Shown one piece after another: positions 1 through 10,203 of a stretch of DNA of 64,000 bases (position 1 is its first letter; every line of letters starts with the position of its first letter). Location of the stretch: NCBI GenBank assembly GCA_026545225.1, contig CM048846.1:17472501-17536500 (forward strand). The letters run 5' to 3'. The translations under genes were made by a program, and so were the position numbers. The stretch comes from Cornus controversa (lineage: Eukaryota; Streptophyta; Magnoliopsida; Cornales; Cornaceae). The notes beneath the pieces are model-generated. The model did not search any database. It was not told the DNA's origin and saw nothing but the letters and a program-made list of their open reading frames with translations.

Positions 1-970
1 TACCACCACATGTCCAATAAGTGATTTCAGAATCTTTTGAGTCATCCTTCTTTTTCTTTCCTATTCTTACCTTTAGATGATGAGCATTGGTTACAAAATT
101 TAGAAGGATTTCCTTTCCTAAGATTTCTATCATTTTCATATTTAAGGATTTTTCTAAATTTTCTAGCTAGGAGTGCAACATCATTATCTGAATCATATTC
201 AAAACATTTAATCTTTTCAACTTTAATTTTTTAAAAATTTGAAATATTTGACAAACTTGAAGACTTAGAAGTCTTTGAGGATTTTAAAGTCAAATTTTTT
301 GATTTTCTGAAGTTTTGGATATTTCATCTCAAAAGTTTGAATTCATTGAACTAATTTTGCCACATCCATTGAATCAATATCTCTGCTCTCATCTAAGACT
401 TCCAACTTAGCTTAAAACTTATTAGAAAATGATCTCATTATTTTTCTGACAACCTAAAAAGATGGAATTCTTTCACCAAGGTTAGCACAACTTTGAACAA
501 TATCATTACCCTCAGAATAAAAATTAGAAAACATCTCATCCTCATCCATCTTAAATGTTTCAAACCTGGTTGCTAGCATTTGTACCATTAACTTCCTTAC
601 CTTAGTAGTACTTTCATGAGTTATTTGTAAAATATCTCATGCTTCTTTCGAAGTGGAACAAACAGAGATTCTAACAAATTCAGATGGAATAACAGAATTA
701 AATATAGCATATAGTCACCAGTACCAGTGGTAGATGTAGAAATTATATATGCATTCTCAATAGACATCCATACTCTCTCACATTGAGATTTGAGAAAAGC
801 TTTCATGCGAGACTTCAAAAAAGTATAATTTGAACCATCAAACAAAGCGAGACTTTTAAAAAGTATAATTTGAGCCATCAAACAAAGCGAGACTTCTAAA
901 AAGTATAATTTAAACCATCAAACAAAGGAGTTTGCTGAATCGATCCACTTTCTTTCATACTAGATTCCAT
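1..970 (-). pseudogene. copia-type gag remnant (UBN2-like), degenerate
   Basis: Read on the minus strand, a gag polyprotein of the Ty1/copia kind starts near 970 and runs off the left edge of the window. Recognisable pieces are a start beginning MESSMKESG, the block FDGSNYTFLKSRMKAFLK with ERVW just after it (around 880-760), and DILQITHESTTKV (around 640-600) followed by QMLATRFETFKMDEDEMFS. This order (FDGxNY, ERVW, then LQxTHEGT) is that of the copia gag_pre/UBN2 family. Several stop codons and frame changes break it, and a segment of about 40 bases carrying FDG is present three times at roughly 800-930. Gag packages element RNA into virus-like particles; this copy cannot do so. It sits directly inside the primer binding site and LTR at 1050-1066, as expected for the 5' end of a copia element. 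Confidence 0.75.
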
Positions 971-1065
971 GATAATTTTTTAGAACAAAAATAATTTTTT
1001 ATTTTAAAAATTACTTTCGCAAGGAACTAGTCACAAATTAGAGACACTACTGCCCTGATACCAAT

Positions 1066-2250
1066 TGTGAGTTGCGTGGTGCGGAAGTCGTTGCAAAAGT
1101 TTGATTAAGAACCTAAAAGGGGGTGAATAGGTTTACTCGCTCATTTGCTTAATTTTTCAGATTGATTCAATTTTAAGTCCAGTTAAAAATTAATCAAACA
1201 CATCAAGCAAGTAAATAAAATAAACTGCAAGTAAAGTAATGATGACACCAGATATATGTGAAGAAACCAGAGTTGGAAAAAACCACGGGGGAAGTAATGC
1301 CTCATGAAACTAATCCACTATGTTGAAGCAAAGTATAACAAACTTTGTCTCAGACTCATACCCCTCTTCACTTTGTCAAAAATTTGATGCGGAATACCTC
1401 AGGCTTACAATTGTGACTTCAAGTCCAATAGTTGCAAACTCCAGGCTAATGTCATGATCCTCACAGAAAGGTAGCTGGAAGAACAAAAATACTCAACAAG
1501 TATTTCGTTCCCTTCATAGTGCAATCTGGCTCACTTTTCTTCACATGCAAGTATTAGAAGAATCACAAATCCAATGTTCTTATCAGCAAATAAATTTAAT
1601 GCAGTCTCTGAACAACTAATCAATAGAAGAGCGCGATTCTAAATATCACTTGTGAATTATAGATGTATGCTCTCAAAAGATAGAACAATATTATGTCCTA
1701 AAAATACTTGTAAAAGTTTTATCTCTTTAAAATAATATTTTTCTAAAAACATTCATATAAATAAAACATAGATAAGTATATATAGGTATATGAGTCCTAA
1801 TTCTGCTTGAAAAATAAGTTAAAAACCAATATAGGATTTTTCTAGAAGTTTCAAATAAAAAAAGAATCAGAATTTTTGTCAAAAATAATTTCCTTTTTGG
1901 AACAGGATAAGTAGGACTCATATCCAAAAATCAGGGCCGGTGGGACTTTGTGAAAAACCTGCAGAAACCAAATTGCCGAGAAAAGTTGGACCGGTTCTAA
2001 AAATTGGAGACTAGTCTTATTTTGAAAAATCCTAATTTTAACCAAAAACTATTGTTTTTGAAAATAGGCTCTAAAATACAAAGTGCAACGTGTCCTTACC
2101 ATACTTACCTATACTATATGACGTCCACATTGAATTAAATGTTTTCACGCACTTGTTTATCAGCTTGAAGATGTTGAAGATCAATACAGAAAATAAATAA
2201 AAAAATACAACTCGATCAATTAAGTTTTGAACACCAAAACTAGCTAATTG
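1066..2250 (-). mobile_element. 5' LTR of a copia element (minus strand), outer end approximate
   Basis: On the minus strand the sequence ends ACTCACA and is followed at once by ATTGGTATCAGGGCAG (plus-strand 1065-1050). This is the primer binding site for initiator tRNA-Met used by copia elements. The LTR therefore lies at plus 1066 and rightwards. The outer end cannot be fixed because the partner LTR is outside the window; about 2.25 kb is where element-like sequence stops resembling a single unit. No intact ORF lies within it. Confidence 0.6.
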
Positions 2251-2274
2251 CAAATTTATATCTCATAATACTAT

Positions 2275-2468
2275 CATTTCCTTTCTCTCATGTTTATCCA
2301 AACATGAATAGAGATTATTGATATCTTTTTTTTTTCTCTCATAACTAATGTTATCAGTTCTTTTCTTTTCTCTCCAATCTATCCAAACCGAGTCTTAGAG
2401 TTAGAGGTCTCTTAGGTACAAAATAGATGTGCTGGAAAAATATAAAATTGTCAATATATATATATATA
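2275..2468. other. AT-rich spacer ending in a (TA)n tract
   Basis: No gene is visible. Pyrimidine-rich sequence with CTCTCATGTTTATCC and similar motifs leads into a short TA run at 2452-2468, which forms the left flank of the next inserted element. Confidence 0.5.
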
Positions 2469-3394
2469 GGGAGGTGATATTCGCACTCCCCTTTTCTACA
2501 ATTGCACTTCACTTACTTTTTTCTTTTAAAGAAAATGACAAGAATGCCCATAAATTTATTAATACATAATCTCTTATTTTATAGTATCATAACTACCATT
2601 TATACTATAACGTTAAACTCTTTTTTACCTTCTTTATTATGTTTTTTTTTTGGGTCTTATCAAAAGAGATAATTTTTTTTTCTTTTTTACTTTCTTTACT
2701 ACTTTTTTTTTTAATCTTGTCAAAAGAGATTACTTGTTCATAATTTTTTTTTGTCTTCTCAAAACGGATAATTTATTCAGCAAAAATAAATTTTTTTTGG
2801 TTTCTTCCAATCGAGATAATTTATTCAACAGAAATAATTTCTTTTTTTTGAACCTATCAAAAGATATAATTTATTCAATAACGAAAAAAAAAAATGGGTA
2901 CTCTCAATGTAGATAGTTTATTCAACAAGAATAAAAATTTTTATATACTTTTTTTTTGGGTCGTGTCAAGAGAGAATTTATTTAATATGGATAACTATTT
3001 TTTTGGGTACTTTTTAATTTCTACCAAAAGAAATAATTTATTTAACAGAGATATTTTTTTTATCTCATGACAAAAGATATAATTTCTTCAACTGATATGT
3101 ATCTATGTATATTTCGGTCTTGTCAAAAGAAATAATTTATTAACATAGATAATTTTTTTTGGGTCTCGTAAAAAGAGGGAATTTTTTTTTGAATTATTTT
3201 TTTTTGAGTATATTTTTTGGATCCGATCAAAAGAGACCAAAATATTAAAGATAAGTGACAAATAGGATGTCTAGAAGGGTAGTTTATTATTTTGAAAAAA
3301 GTTAATCATTCACATATGAAGTAAATGTTAAAATCAATATTTCTCCTAAGATGGGAGTGGAAACGTAAAAAATGAGAGTGCAAATATCGCCTCC
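2469..3394. mobile_element. (TA)n-flanked non-autonomous element with internal minisatellite
   Basis: The left end GGGAGGTGATATTCGCACTCCC and the inverted right end GGAGGCGATATTTGCACTC match over about 30 bp, so this is a terminal-inverted-repeat element. Both ends abut (TA)n tracts (2452-2468 and 3395-3413). Rice Micron elements are known to insert into (TA)n microsatellites; kinship to them is inferred from this habit and not from sequence. The interior has no transposase. It is mostly a degenerate tandem repeat of about 55-60 bp whose core reads GTCAAAAGAGATAATTTATT, roughly ten copies between 2650 and 3240. Confidence 0.7.
2655..3240. repeat. degenerate minisatellite, unit about 55-60 bp
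   Basis: The motif TCAAAAGAGATAATTTATTC, followed by a T-run and GGGTC, recurs about ten times with drift. It lies wholly inside the TIR element at 2469-3394. The short ORF through it is low-complexity and not a gene. Confidence 0.7.
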
Positions 3395-3719
3395 ATATAT
3401 ATATATATATATATGCAAAAGTGCACAAAACCCCCTGAACTTTTTTTTAATGTGCAAAAGCACTCCCTAAACTATTTTTTTGGAGCAAAACAGTCCCTCA
3501 TCTTACAAAAGTGGGCAACTTGACTCCCTAACAAAACTATAGTGACATATATATCCTTTACTATGACCATTATGCCATTTTCTATATAAATATAATGTTT
3601 TCTAATAATTAAAAAAATAAAAAATAACTAGATAAAATTTTCAAATATTAAGTTTAGAAATATAAAAAAAAAAAAAAAGATTAACAGAACTTTATTTAAG
3701 TTTTTTTTAAAATAAAAGC

Positions 3720-3860
3720 GCCTTCGTCTAAAGCGATGTGTCGTGGGTTCAAAACTTAGGAGCAACCTCTCCCAAAATGGGAGAAAGGCTTACTGACATC
3801 CATGTCTCTCGGTCCCCACTCAAGTGAGAGTTTTGATTACTGAGTCTGGCCTTATTTTCT
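3720..3860 (+). mobile_element. SINE-like fragment (tRNA-derived)
   Basis: The sequence has a B-box-like GGGTTCAAAACTT followed by AGGAGCAACCTCTCCC and a tail region typical of plant tRNA-derived SINEs. No good A box or clear target duplication is seen, so it is probably truncated. Confidence 0.4.
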
Positions 3861-4246
3861 ATTAGTATAGTGTTTTCTAAATAATAAATTTTTTTTTTTA
3901 AAATAGCGTGATAAAATTCTGAAATAACATTCTATTGAACTTTTACTTATTTATGTTTCTAATTATTTTTTATTTTTATAATAGTGCTTCCTACTAGAGT
4001 TAGCAAATCAAAGAAAAAAATATTTTCAATTCTAATTTTATCAAACTCTTTCTTTTATTTTAAGTTTTTTATTTAGAAAACACTATTGATTATATTAGTA
4101 GAGAAAATCGTATATATGTTAGTTATATTTGTATTTTTAAAAAACTTATATAAAGTTCTATTAACTTTTTATTTTTTTATGTTTCTAAATTTATTGAAAA
4201 TTTTATCTAACTATTTTTTATCTTTTGAAATTTTTGAAAACACTAT

Positions 4247-4592
4247 TGATAGAGTAGTTGACTCCAATTATGAAACGTACAATGTGGATGTTGAGTTCAA
4301 GCTGACGTGGATAAGAAGTCTACTTTAAGAGGACTTCTCTATCTCCAAGAGTCAGTCTCCTACTAGGGTACGGTCTCACTTGATTGCTATAAATACAGAG
4401 ACGACCCATATACCAGGTACGCAATTAATATCTCCTGAGTTCCTTTATAACTGAAAAAGCCCTTTCGATTTCTGACTTGATCGTCGGAGCGTAGTCGGCC
4501 AGCACCACGCCGGTGCCCTCTCAATTACCATTCTCTTGTCCTTTTTTACAGGTTGGCGTTTGACCAGTTCGGGGTGAATTTTTACTTCATCA
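4247..4592 (+). repeat. 5' LTR of gag-only element
   Basis: 346 bp, TG...CA ends, begins exactly after the ACTAT duplication. It contains a TATA-like CTATAAATACAG (about 4387-4398) preceded by conserved Tat LTR sequence shared with LTRs at 23115-23474, 31835-32200 and 56952-57430. It is followed by the primer-binding region TTGGAGCC. Confidence 0.85.
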
Positions 4593-4807
4593 GTTGGAGC
4601 CGTCTATGGGAACAATCACAAACTTGATTGTTCTACACGAATCATATACGAAGTATGATGCACCTACGATCTGGGTTAGAGACTACCACTGTATAGGACC
4701 CTCCTGCCAGCTACAATCCCCCAGCGCAGGACCTCCCTGCCGGTCACAATCCTCCAGCGGCCCAGGATCCTCTTGTCGGCCATGACCTTCCTGGCGGACA
4801 GGGAGGC

Positions 4808-5821
4808 ATGCAACCCCCTAAACAGATGGACTTCCCTGGGGCACGCCCCGAAATCCCAAACGACCAGAGACGGATCGCAGCGTTGGAATGCCAAGTCCAG
4901 AACTTGAATCAAAGTCTGACCCAGATACTCCAACAAAATGTGACAATTCTGCAGCGCCTCCCTTCTGTGGCGACAGTACCATCGCCGGGTCACCTTATTG
5001 ATCCAGAAGGGGATGGTGTTGGGCGAGACAGTGAAGTCCCAACAAACGATGCAGCTCAGAACCGAGTAAGAGGAGGGACGAACTTTAGTTACCTAGTCCC
5101 ACTCGAAAAAACCCAACCCTATGGAGACTTAAGGCACACAGGGAAAACTATCTACTATGACATGGAGATGCAAGACCTCAGAGCCAGGGTAGAAAGCATG
5201 GCCCACGCCATAAGGGGGAAGGGCCCTGCTATAGTTGAGGAGCTGGTCCAGCAAACCAACCTCCCTTTCTCCCGGGGGATAATGAGTTGCCCTTTGCCCA
5301 ACAAGTTCAAGATGCCCACCCTTGAAAGCTTTGATAGGACCAAGGACCCGCTAGATCATCTGGAGACCTACAAGGCTCTGATGCACCTCCAAGGAATACC
5401 AGATGAAATCCTATATAGAGCTTTTCCTACTACATTGAAGGGTTCTGCCCGGTCATGGTTCAACAACCTGAAACCGGCATCTGTACGTTCCTTCAAAGAA
5501 CTAAGTCAATTGTCCGTAGGTAATTTTATTACCGCCCGAAGGCACAGAAAGCCCGCCACCTATCTCCTGAACGTAAGACAGAATAAGGGGGAGTCATTGC
5601 GAAACTACATTTACCGGTTTAACAGGGAGATGTTGCAGGTCGATTCTCTGAACGATAAGGTGGCAGTTACCGCATTCATGGGGGGCCAACTACCTTCAAA
5701 ATTCTTGTACTCAATTTTCAAGCACCCTCCAGAAAGTATGTCCGAGCTACTCATGAAAGCCCAAAAGTACATGAACGTAGAGGATATCCTTGATGCGAGA
5801 AAGGGAGGGGCATTCCAGTGA
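4808..5821 (+). CDS. intact retrotransposon Gag, Ty3/gypsy Tat lineage
   Basis: An uninterrupted 337-residue ORF. A Q/N/L-rich segment at residues 20-50 looks like a coiled coil. Residues 165-195 (NKFKMPTLESFD...DHLETY) and 200-300 (RAFPTTLKGSARSWFNNL, then SLRNYIYRFN) form the conserved capsid domain of plant gypsy Gag (Retrotrans_gag family). Gag builds the cytoplasmic particle that packages element RNA. No CCHC zinc knuckle follows; the frame ends and a remnant of the integrase tail appears 78 bp later. The same protein is present but broken at 53388-54140 (+) and 31330-29880 (-). The start is the first Met after the Pro/Ser-rich repeat leader; an upstream start is not excluded. It is the best-preserved TE gene here and could still supply Gag in trans. 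Confidence 0.85.
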   Translation: MQPPKQMDFPGARPEIPNDQRRIAALECQVQNLNQSLTQILQQNVTILQRLPSVATVPSPGHLIDPEGDGVGRDSEVPTNDAAQNRVRGGTNFSYLVPLEKTQPYGDLRHTGKTIYYDMEMQDLRARVESMAHAIRGKGPAIVEELVQQTNLPFSRGIMSCPLPNKFKMPTLESFDRTKDPLDHLETYKALMHLQGIPDEILYRAFPTTLKGSARSWFNNLKPASVRSFKELSQLSVGNFITARRHRKPATYLLNVRQNKGESLRNYIYRFNREMLQVDSLNDKVAVTAFMGGQLPSKFLYSIFKHPPESMSELLMKAQKYMNVEDILDARKGGAFQ

Positions 5822-5898
5822 GGAAGATAGAGACCCCAAGTATGGCAAAATGTCATGGGGGCAGACCGATAAAGCATCACATCATGAGTAAGGAGGCA

Positions 5899-5982
5899 GG
5901 GGCATATTGACTAGAGACATTAAAAGGGAGGCAGTTGGCCCATCCTTATATTGCTGAGCATTTGTGGAAGTGCCACCAGTAA
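5899..5982 (+). pseudogene. integrase C-terminal remnant of pol
   Basis: The frame reads GAY-stop-LETLKGRQLAHP...AEHLWKCHQ-stop. It matches the end of Tat-type pol polyproteins (GAYxLExLxGxxxxxPWNxxxLRKYY) and the better copy at 54678-54863. It marks the 3' breakpoint of a deletion that removed almost all of pol. Confidence 0.7.
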
Positions 5983-6164
5983 GACTCTCTTTTAAAAGTT
6001 GCATTTACTTTAATTATTCTAGCTGAAGCTCAATTTAATATCGAGCCGTAGGGCAATAGCTCCGAGGTTTTTGCTCGAATAATCCTCTATTTGTTACTCA
6101 AATATCAATAGCAATCCTTTTTGTTTCAAAATTTGTTGTTATAACTAAAACAAAAAGTACAACA

Positions 6165-6610
6165 CCCTACGGTGATACACCTCTAAGGAGGGTCTTTAAT
6201 GAAAAAGGCGGGATGGGTGAATCTCGAGAACATTGTTTAACAGCCTTACGGGGGCACAGCCTTACGTGGGCACAACCCTATGGGGATACACCTCTAAGGA
6301 GGGCCTTTAATGAAAAATGCGGGATGAATGAATCTCGAGAACATTGTTTAACAGCCCTACGGGGGCACAGCCTTACGTGGGCACAACCCTACGGGGATAC
6401 ACCTCTAAGGAGGGCCTTTAATGAAAAAGGCGGGATGGATGAATCTCGAGAACATTGTTTAACAGCCCTACGGGGGCACACCTCTACGGAGGGCCTTTGA
6501 AGAAAAAGGCAGGATGGATTAATCCCGAAAAAAAATACTACCCTACGGGGGCAAAACCCTATGGGGACACACCTTTATGGAGGGCCCTTTTACTAATAAA
6601 GGCGGGATGG
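6165..6610 (+). repeat. tandem array, unit about 107 bp, in retrotransposon 3' UTR
   Basis: Roughly four copies of a unit containing CTCTAAGGAGGGCCTTTAATG, then GGCGGGATG, CGAGAACATTGTT and CCCTACGGGGGCAC. Two further decayed copies occur at 7255-7460. Related arrays lie at 26980-27885 (inverted) and 55040-55960. The ORFs across it are products of repetition and not genes. Confidence 0.85.
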
Positions 6611-6774
6611 GTTAAAATTCTGAGAATGTATATGGACATCCCTACATGAACCCTTGTGCTGCAAGAATTACCTCCACAAAACAAACCATTTTCAATAAAA
6701 AAGAAGAAATATACCGTCCCAAGTCCTTTTCCAATGGCTAGCAATGGTCACAAGTACTCAAGCCAGGCGTAGGG

Positions 6775-7255
6775 TGAGGCAGCAATGGCTAGGAAAGCAA
6801 CGGATAAAAAGCCAAGCGCTGACTAGCAAAGCCAAGTGCTACCCAGAAAGCCAAACGCTACCCAGCAAAGCCAAGCGCTACCCAGGAGGCCATACGCTGC
6901 CCAGCAAGCCAAATGCTGCCTAGGAGGCCATGCGCTGCTTGGCCAGGCCAGGCCAAGGGCTACCCAGTTAAGCCAGGCACTCTTGGGCTAAGCCAAGCGC
7001 TGCCAGGCCCAGCTAGGCGCTGCCAGGCCCAGCCAAGGCTGCCGGGCCAGGCCAAGCTCTGCCCGGCCAAGCCAAGCGTTGCCGGGCCCAGCCAAGTGCT
7101 GCCCAGCCTAGGCCGGGCGCTGCTGGGCCCAGCCAGGTGTTGCCGGGCCAAGCCAAGCGCTGCCCAGCTAGGTCGGGCGCTTCCGGGCCCAGCCAGACAT
7201 TGCCCAGCCCAGCCAAGCGCTGCCAGGCCCAGCCAGGCGCTGCCCAGCCCTACGA
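6775..7255 (+). repeat. GC-rich minisatellite (GCCAGGCCCAGCCAAGCGCTGCC-like)
   Basis: A GC-rich tandem repeat with a core near GGGCCAAGCCAAGCGCTGCC, about 20-36 bp per unit. It yields long overlapping ORFs on both strands, which I treat as spurious. It lies between the 107-bp array and the 3' LTR. Confidence 0.8.
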
Positions 7256-8001
7256 GGGCCACCCTACGGGGATACACCTCAAAGGAGGGCCTTTAACGAA
7301 AAAGGCGGGATGGATGAATCCTGACAGCCCTACGGGGGCACAAGCTTAGCCCTACAGGGGCCTAGCCCTACTAAGGGAACACGACCACACTTTTTCAAGG
7401 GACTTTAATGAAAAGTGTGGGATGATTAATCCAAAAATATTGTTAACCTACCCTACGGGGCACAACCTGTTAAAAGAGATTTTAGCAAAAGACAGGTAAG
7501 TCCCGCTAATATGGTCATATGGCTTTATCAAGAGCCGCGCTATTAAACTTATTAATTAGAGTTTATTAACCAAATGAGTTATTGGCATAATGGTTAGGGT
7601 GAGACCATCAGAGCTTATTAGCTAAGGTTTGATTTTTCAAACTAACAATCATTATATATATATATATCGGGTTTATATATCGGCCAAAGGCCGGACCCAA
7701 GAATAAACCGCCCGACCAAAAACCAAGCCCAGGAAGAAATCGGCTCGACTAAGGACGGGCCCGTCGGGCCGGGCGCGGCCGGGCCCACCTGGCCAAGCGC
7801 CGGGCGAGACCGGGCCCGCCGGATGAGTGCCCACGCGTGCGGAAAAAAAAAAAAAGGAAAAAAAAAAGAAGAAGAAAAAGAGATTATAGCGGTTTACAAT
7901 TCACGAGTTATGATAAAGCCTAGCAAGCCAAGATAAAGCCTAGCAGCCCAGTCAAAATGTTCCTAAGGCTCGACAAGCAACCCTCATGAACAAGGGGGAT
8001 C

Positions 8002-8110
8002 TGATACTTTCTAATTGAAAAAATCCTTTCGATTTCTGACTTGATCGTCGGAGCGTAATCGGCCGGTACCACGACTTTTGATCAGTTCGGGGTAAATTTT
8101 TGGTTCATCA
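8002..8110 (+). repeat. truncated 3' LTR of gag-only element
   Basis: Begins TGATAC after a purine-rich CAAGGGGGAT (polypurine tract) and ends GTTCATCA. It aligns with the two ends and a middle part of the 346-bp 5' LTR but lacks about 240 bp. Confidence 0.75.
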
Positions 8111-8253
8111 ACTATATTTAGAGGGATAATGTTATAATGATCATAGTAGTGGGTTAAGTTGTAATTTTGTTGGATTTTAAGTTGTGCACTTTTTGTAAGA
8201 TGAAGAAGTGATATGTTCAAAAATAATAATAATAATAATTTAGGTGTTTTTGC

Positions 8254-8284
<31 letters not shown>

Positions 8285-8527
8285 GGAGGGAGACACAAGG
8301 AATCTAATGCCTAACGTTTGACATTGGAACAAGCTCGAATCTTCACTAGTCCCTAGTCATATTATACAAGACATTCGTTTTCGGGCGTCCTAGATTCTCC
8401 GACTGCTTTACCCTTCTTCATAAAGGTCAATGTCATTTCTATATTCTTATCATTCAATTCCGATGTATTGCCTCGACTGGTCGCGTTAATTGGATTTTTG
8501 AATTTTACAGGTCTTGTTTGGTTTTCA

Positions 8528-8552
8528 TAAACACACACACACACACACACAC
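8528..8552. repeat. (AC)n microsatellite
   Basis: A short AC repeat about 490 bp upstream of the RING gene start, followed by TA-rich sequence. Confidence 0.85.
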
Positions 8553-8994
8553 ATATATAAATATATATTCTTTACAATACCATCTTCTGCTGCTATGTGG
8601 ATGTCTGAATTGTTGAATCTATAGCAATCTGCCAATCTGTTTTCTCCTGTAACAAGTTGGAAACCCTAATCTAGAAATATGGTTTGTGAGATTGGTGATT
8701 TCTTTTATTTTTTTGTGTATTAAATTTGTGATTTTAATGTAAAATTTTATTTAGACAATTGTTTATCTGTGTTTTAGGTTGGAAACCTCTTGCATATCGA
8801 ATACTACATGGATTGTTCTATGGGAACTTATACTCCAGTTTTACTTTTGTTAATTTTGTTGTGACTGATTTAAAGTTGGTTTTAGGTATTCAATGCAGAA
8901 ATAGTGCTATGATTATTTTTATTTCAATTTTTTTTTTTTTTTTGTTATAAAGTTGATATCTTCTTGTTGTACTGATTTCATTTTTTTTTATTAT

Positions 8995-9039
8995 AGACTC
9001 TGCACAGGCAATTGATTTTTAAGTTTACTATATTTGTAA
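8995..9039 (+). promoter_or_regulatory. probable 5' UTR intron acceptor of the RING gene
   Basis: A T-rich run ends in TTATAG at 8996 and is followed by 43 bases of leader before ATG 9040. T-rich, intron-like sequence at 8700-8990 suggests the coding exon is preceded by a 5' UTR intron, common in this family. The donor is not fixed. Confidence 0.4.
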
Positions 9040-9666
9040 ATGGGAAGTGAGATTGGGGAATCAACAAGTAGACTATCCCAAAACTCATCTTGCTCAGGCA
9101 ATGATAGCAATGATGCCGGTGATTTCGAATGCAATATCTGTTTTGAATTAGCACAAGATCCAATTGTCACTCTTTGTGGCCACCTATTCTGTTGGCCATG
9201 TCTTTGCAGATGGCTCCACCTTCACTCACATGCTCGAGAATGTCCGGTTTGCAAGGCCTTTGTACAAGAGGAGAGGTTGATTCCTCTTTATGGCCGAGGG
9301 AAGACACCAACTGATCCGAGATCAAAACCTATTCCGGGAATTGCTATTCCTAATCGCCCGGCAGGGCAAAGACCAGCAACAGCTCTTCCACCTGAAGCAA
9401 ATAACTTTTTCCAACATGGGTTCGGACACATGGGGGGTTTTATACCTATGGCAAATGCGAGGTTTGGCAACTTTACAATGTCTGCTTCTTTCGGTGGTTT
9501 GTTACCATCATTGTTTAATATTCAATTTCATGGATTTTCTAATGCCTCTGTACATGGTCACAACAATGTGCAAGCAGCAAGTGAAGGACAACAAGCGAAT
9601 TATTATCTGAAGATGCTTCTTTTGATGATTGGTGCTTGTGTGTTCCTTGCTCTAATCTGGACTTAA
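9040..9666 (+). CDS. RMA: RMA-type membrane-anchored RING E3 ubiquitin ligase
   Basis: 208 residues in one exon. A C3HC4 RING finger is complete: C31-x2-C34, C46-x-H48, C51-x2-C54, C68-x2-C71, with the RMA-type signature CGHLFCWPCLCRWL and CPVCKAFV followed by LIPLYGRG. A Pro/Gly-rich linker and a Phe/Asn-rich region follow. The C-terminus (about 188-207, LKMLLLMIGACVFLALIW) is a single hydrophobic tail anchor. Plant RMA proteins (RNF5/RNF185 relatives, about 190-250 aa) sit in the ER membrane and ubiquitinate membrane clients such as aquaporins in ER quality control. ER location and client type are family inference. The start is the first in-frame Met and gives the usual short N-terminus. 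Which RMA paralogue it is cannot be told. Confidence 0.93.
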   Translation: MGSEIGESTSRLSQNSSCSGNDSNDAGDFECNICFELAQDPIVTLCGHLFCWPCLCRWLHLHSHARECPVCKAFVQEERLIPLYGRGKTPTDPRSKPIPGIAIPNRPAGQRPATALPPEANNFFQHGFGHMGGFIPMANARFGNFTMSASFGGLLPSLFNIQFHGFSNASVHGHNNVQAASEGQQANYYLKMLLLMIGACVFLALIWT

Positions 9667-10070
9667 AAAGAATTATTCATTTAGCAGTATGGTAATTGTT
9701 ATCAAAACTTGTCATTGTTCATGTTTCTATAAATAGGGATTTTGTGATTATGTATGTGCGTTTGGGGTAGTTGTCCATATGACACTCTGCGTGTATGTGC
9801 ACTTTAATTCACTAATTCGTGTGTTTGTATATAAGAGTGTCTTTTGGTTTTTGAAGCTTCTTCATTTCAAAGGATGATCCTTCGCATCTCTTGTGTGAAT
9901 TAGTTTAATGTTTTATGTGTTAGTTATTTCCTAGTTGGTGGATTCCATAGCACCTGTAAATAAACCTATAGCGCTTCTTTCTTTGTGTATGCAATCTCAA
10001 TCTTTTTAAAGATGATCCATTTTCCTAATATTGGGAGCTTATATTGATTATCATTACGTTTTTCTTATGC

Positions 10071-10203
10071 TATGTTTGGGAGCACCGAATTGGAGCTTTG
10101 GAATTGGAATTGGAATTGGAATTGGAGGAAATTTATTTTAAAGTTTGAACTAAATTTTCTCAAATTCCAATCCCAAGGCGCCAATTCGGTGCTCCCAAAC
10201 GCA
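10071..10203. mobile_element. short MITE with 20-bp perfect TIR
   Basis: GTTTGGGAGCACCGAATTGG at 10074-10093 is repeated exactly inverted at 10181-10200. The interior is about 90 bp and includes an (ATTGGA)n stretch. The tip resembles the (G)TGTTTGG tips of PIF/hAT MITEs, but no clear target duplication is visible. It lies about 400 bp downstream of the RING gene. Confidence 0.7.

Larger units (their letters stand above)
4247..8110 (+). mobile_element. gag-only Tat-type LTR retrotransposon (TR-GAG-like), complete ends
   Basis: Starts TGATAGAG, ends GTTCATCA, and is flanked by a perfect 5-bp target duplication ACTAT (4242-4246 and 8111-8115). The 5' LTR is 4247-4592. The 3' LTR (8002-8110) is the same sequence with large internal deletions. 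The region after the 5' LTR reads TTGGAGCCGTCTATGGGA, the usual Tat-lineage start. The one coding region is gag (4808-5821), followed directly by a decayed integrase C-terminal tail (5899-5982), so protease, reverse transcriptase, RNase H and most of integrase are absent. Tandem arrays follow (6165-7460), as in Tat 3' UTRs. Size and content fit published TR-GAG elements, which rely on enzymes from other elements. Confidence 0.88.
3414..8254. mobile_element. (TA)n-flanked long-TIR (foldback/MULE-like) element, split by an LTR element
   Basis: The left end TGCAAAAGTGCAC and the inverted right end TGCAAAAACAC both adjoin (TA)n tracts (3395-3413; 8255-8278). The arms match far beyond the tips: CATCTTACAAAAGTGGGCAAC (left, about 3502) pairs with CATCTTACAAAAAGTGCACAAC (right). 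The left stretch at 3560-3720 pairs with 4246-4100, just before the LTR element. Removing 4247-8110 plus one TSD copy restores an element of about 1 kb with TIRs of roughly 310 bp. No transposase is present, so it is non-autonomous. A SINE-like segment sits in its middle (3720-3860). Assignment to MULEs rests on TIR length only. Confidence 0.7.

Noticed and set aside
6913..7349. Long overlapping ORFs on both strands (Pro/Gly/Ala-rich)
   Set aside because: They come from a GC-rich minisatellite without stop codons in several frames; no domain and inside a retrotransposon 3' UTR.
6165..7460. Regularly spaced repeats that might suggest a CRISPR array
   Set aside because: Units are ~107 bp tandem copies with no unique spacers, in a plant LTR element.
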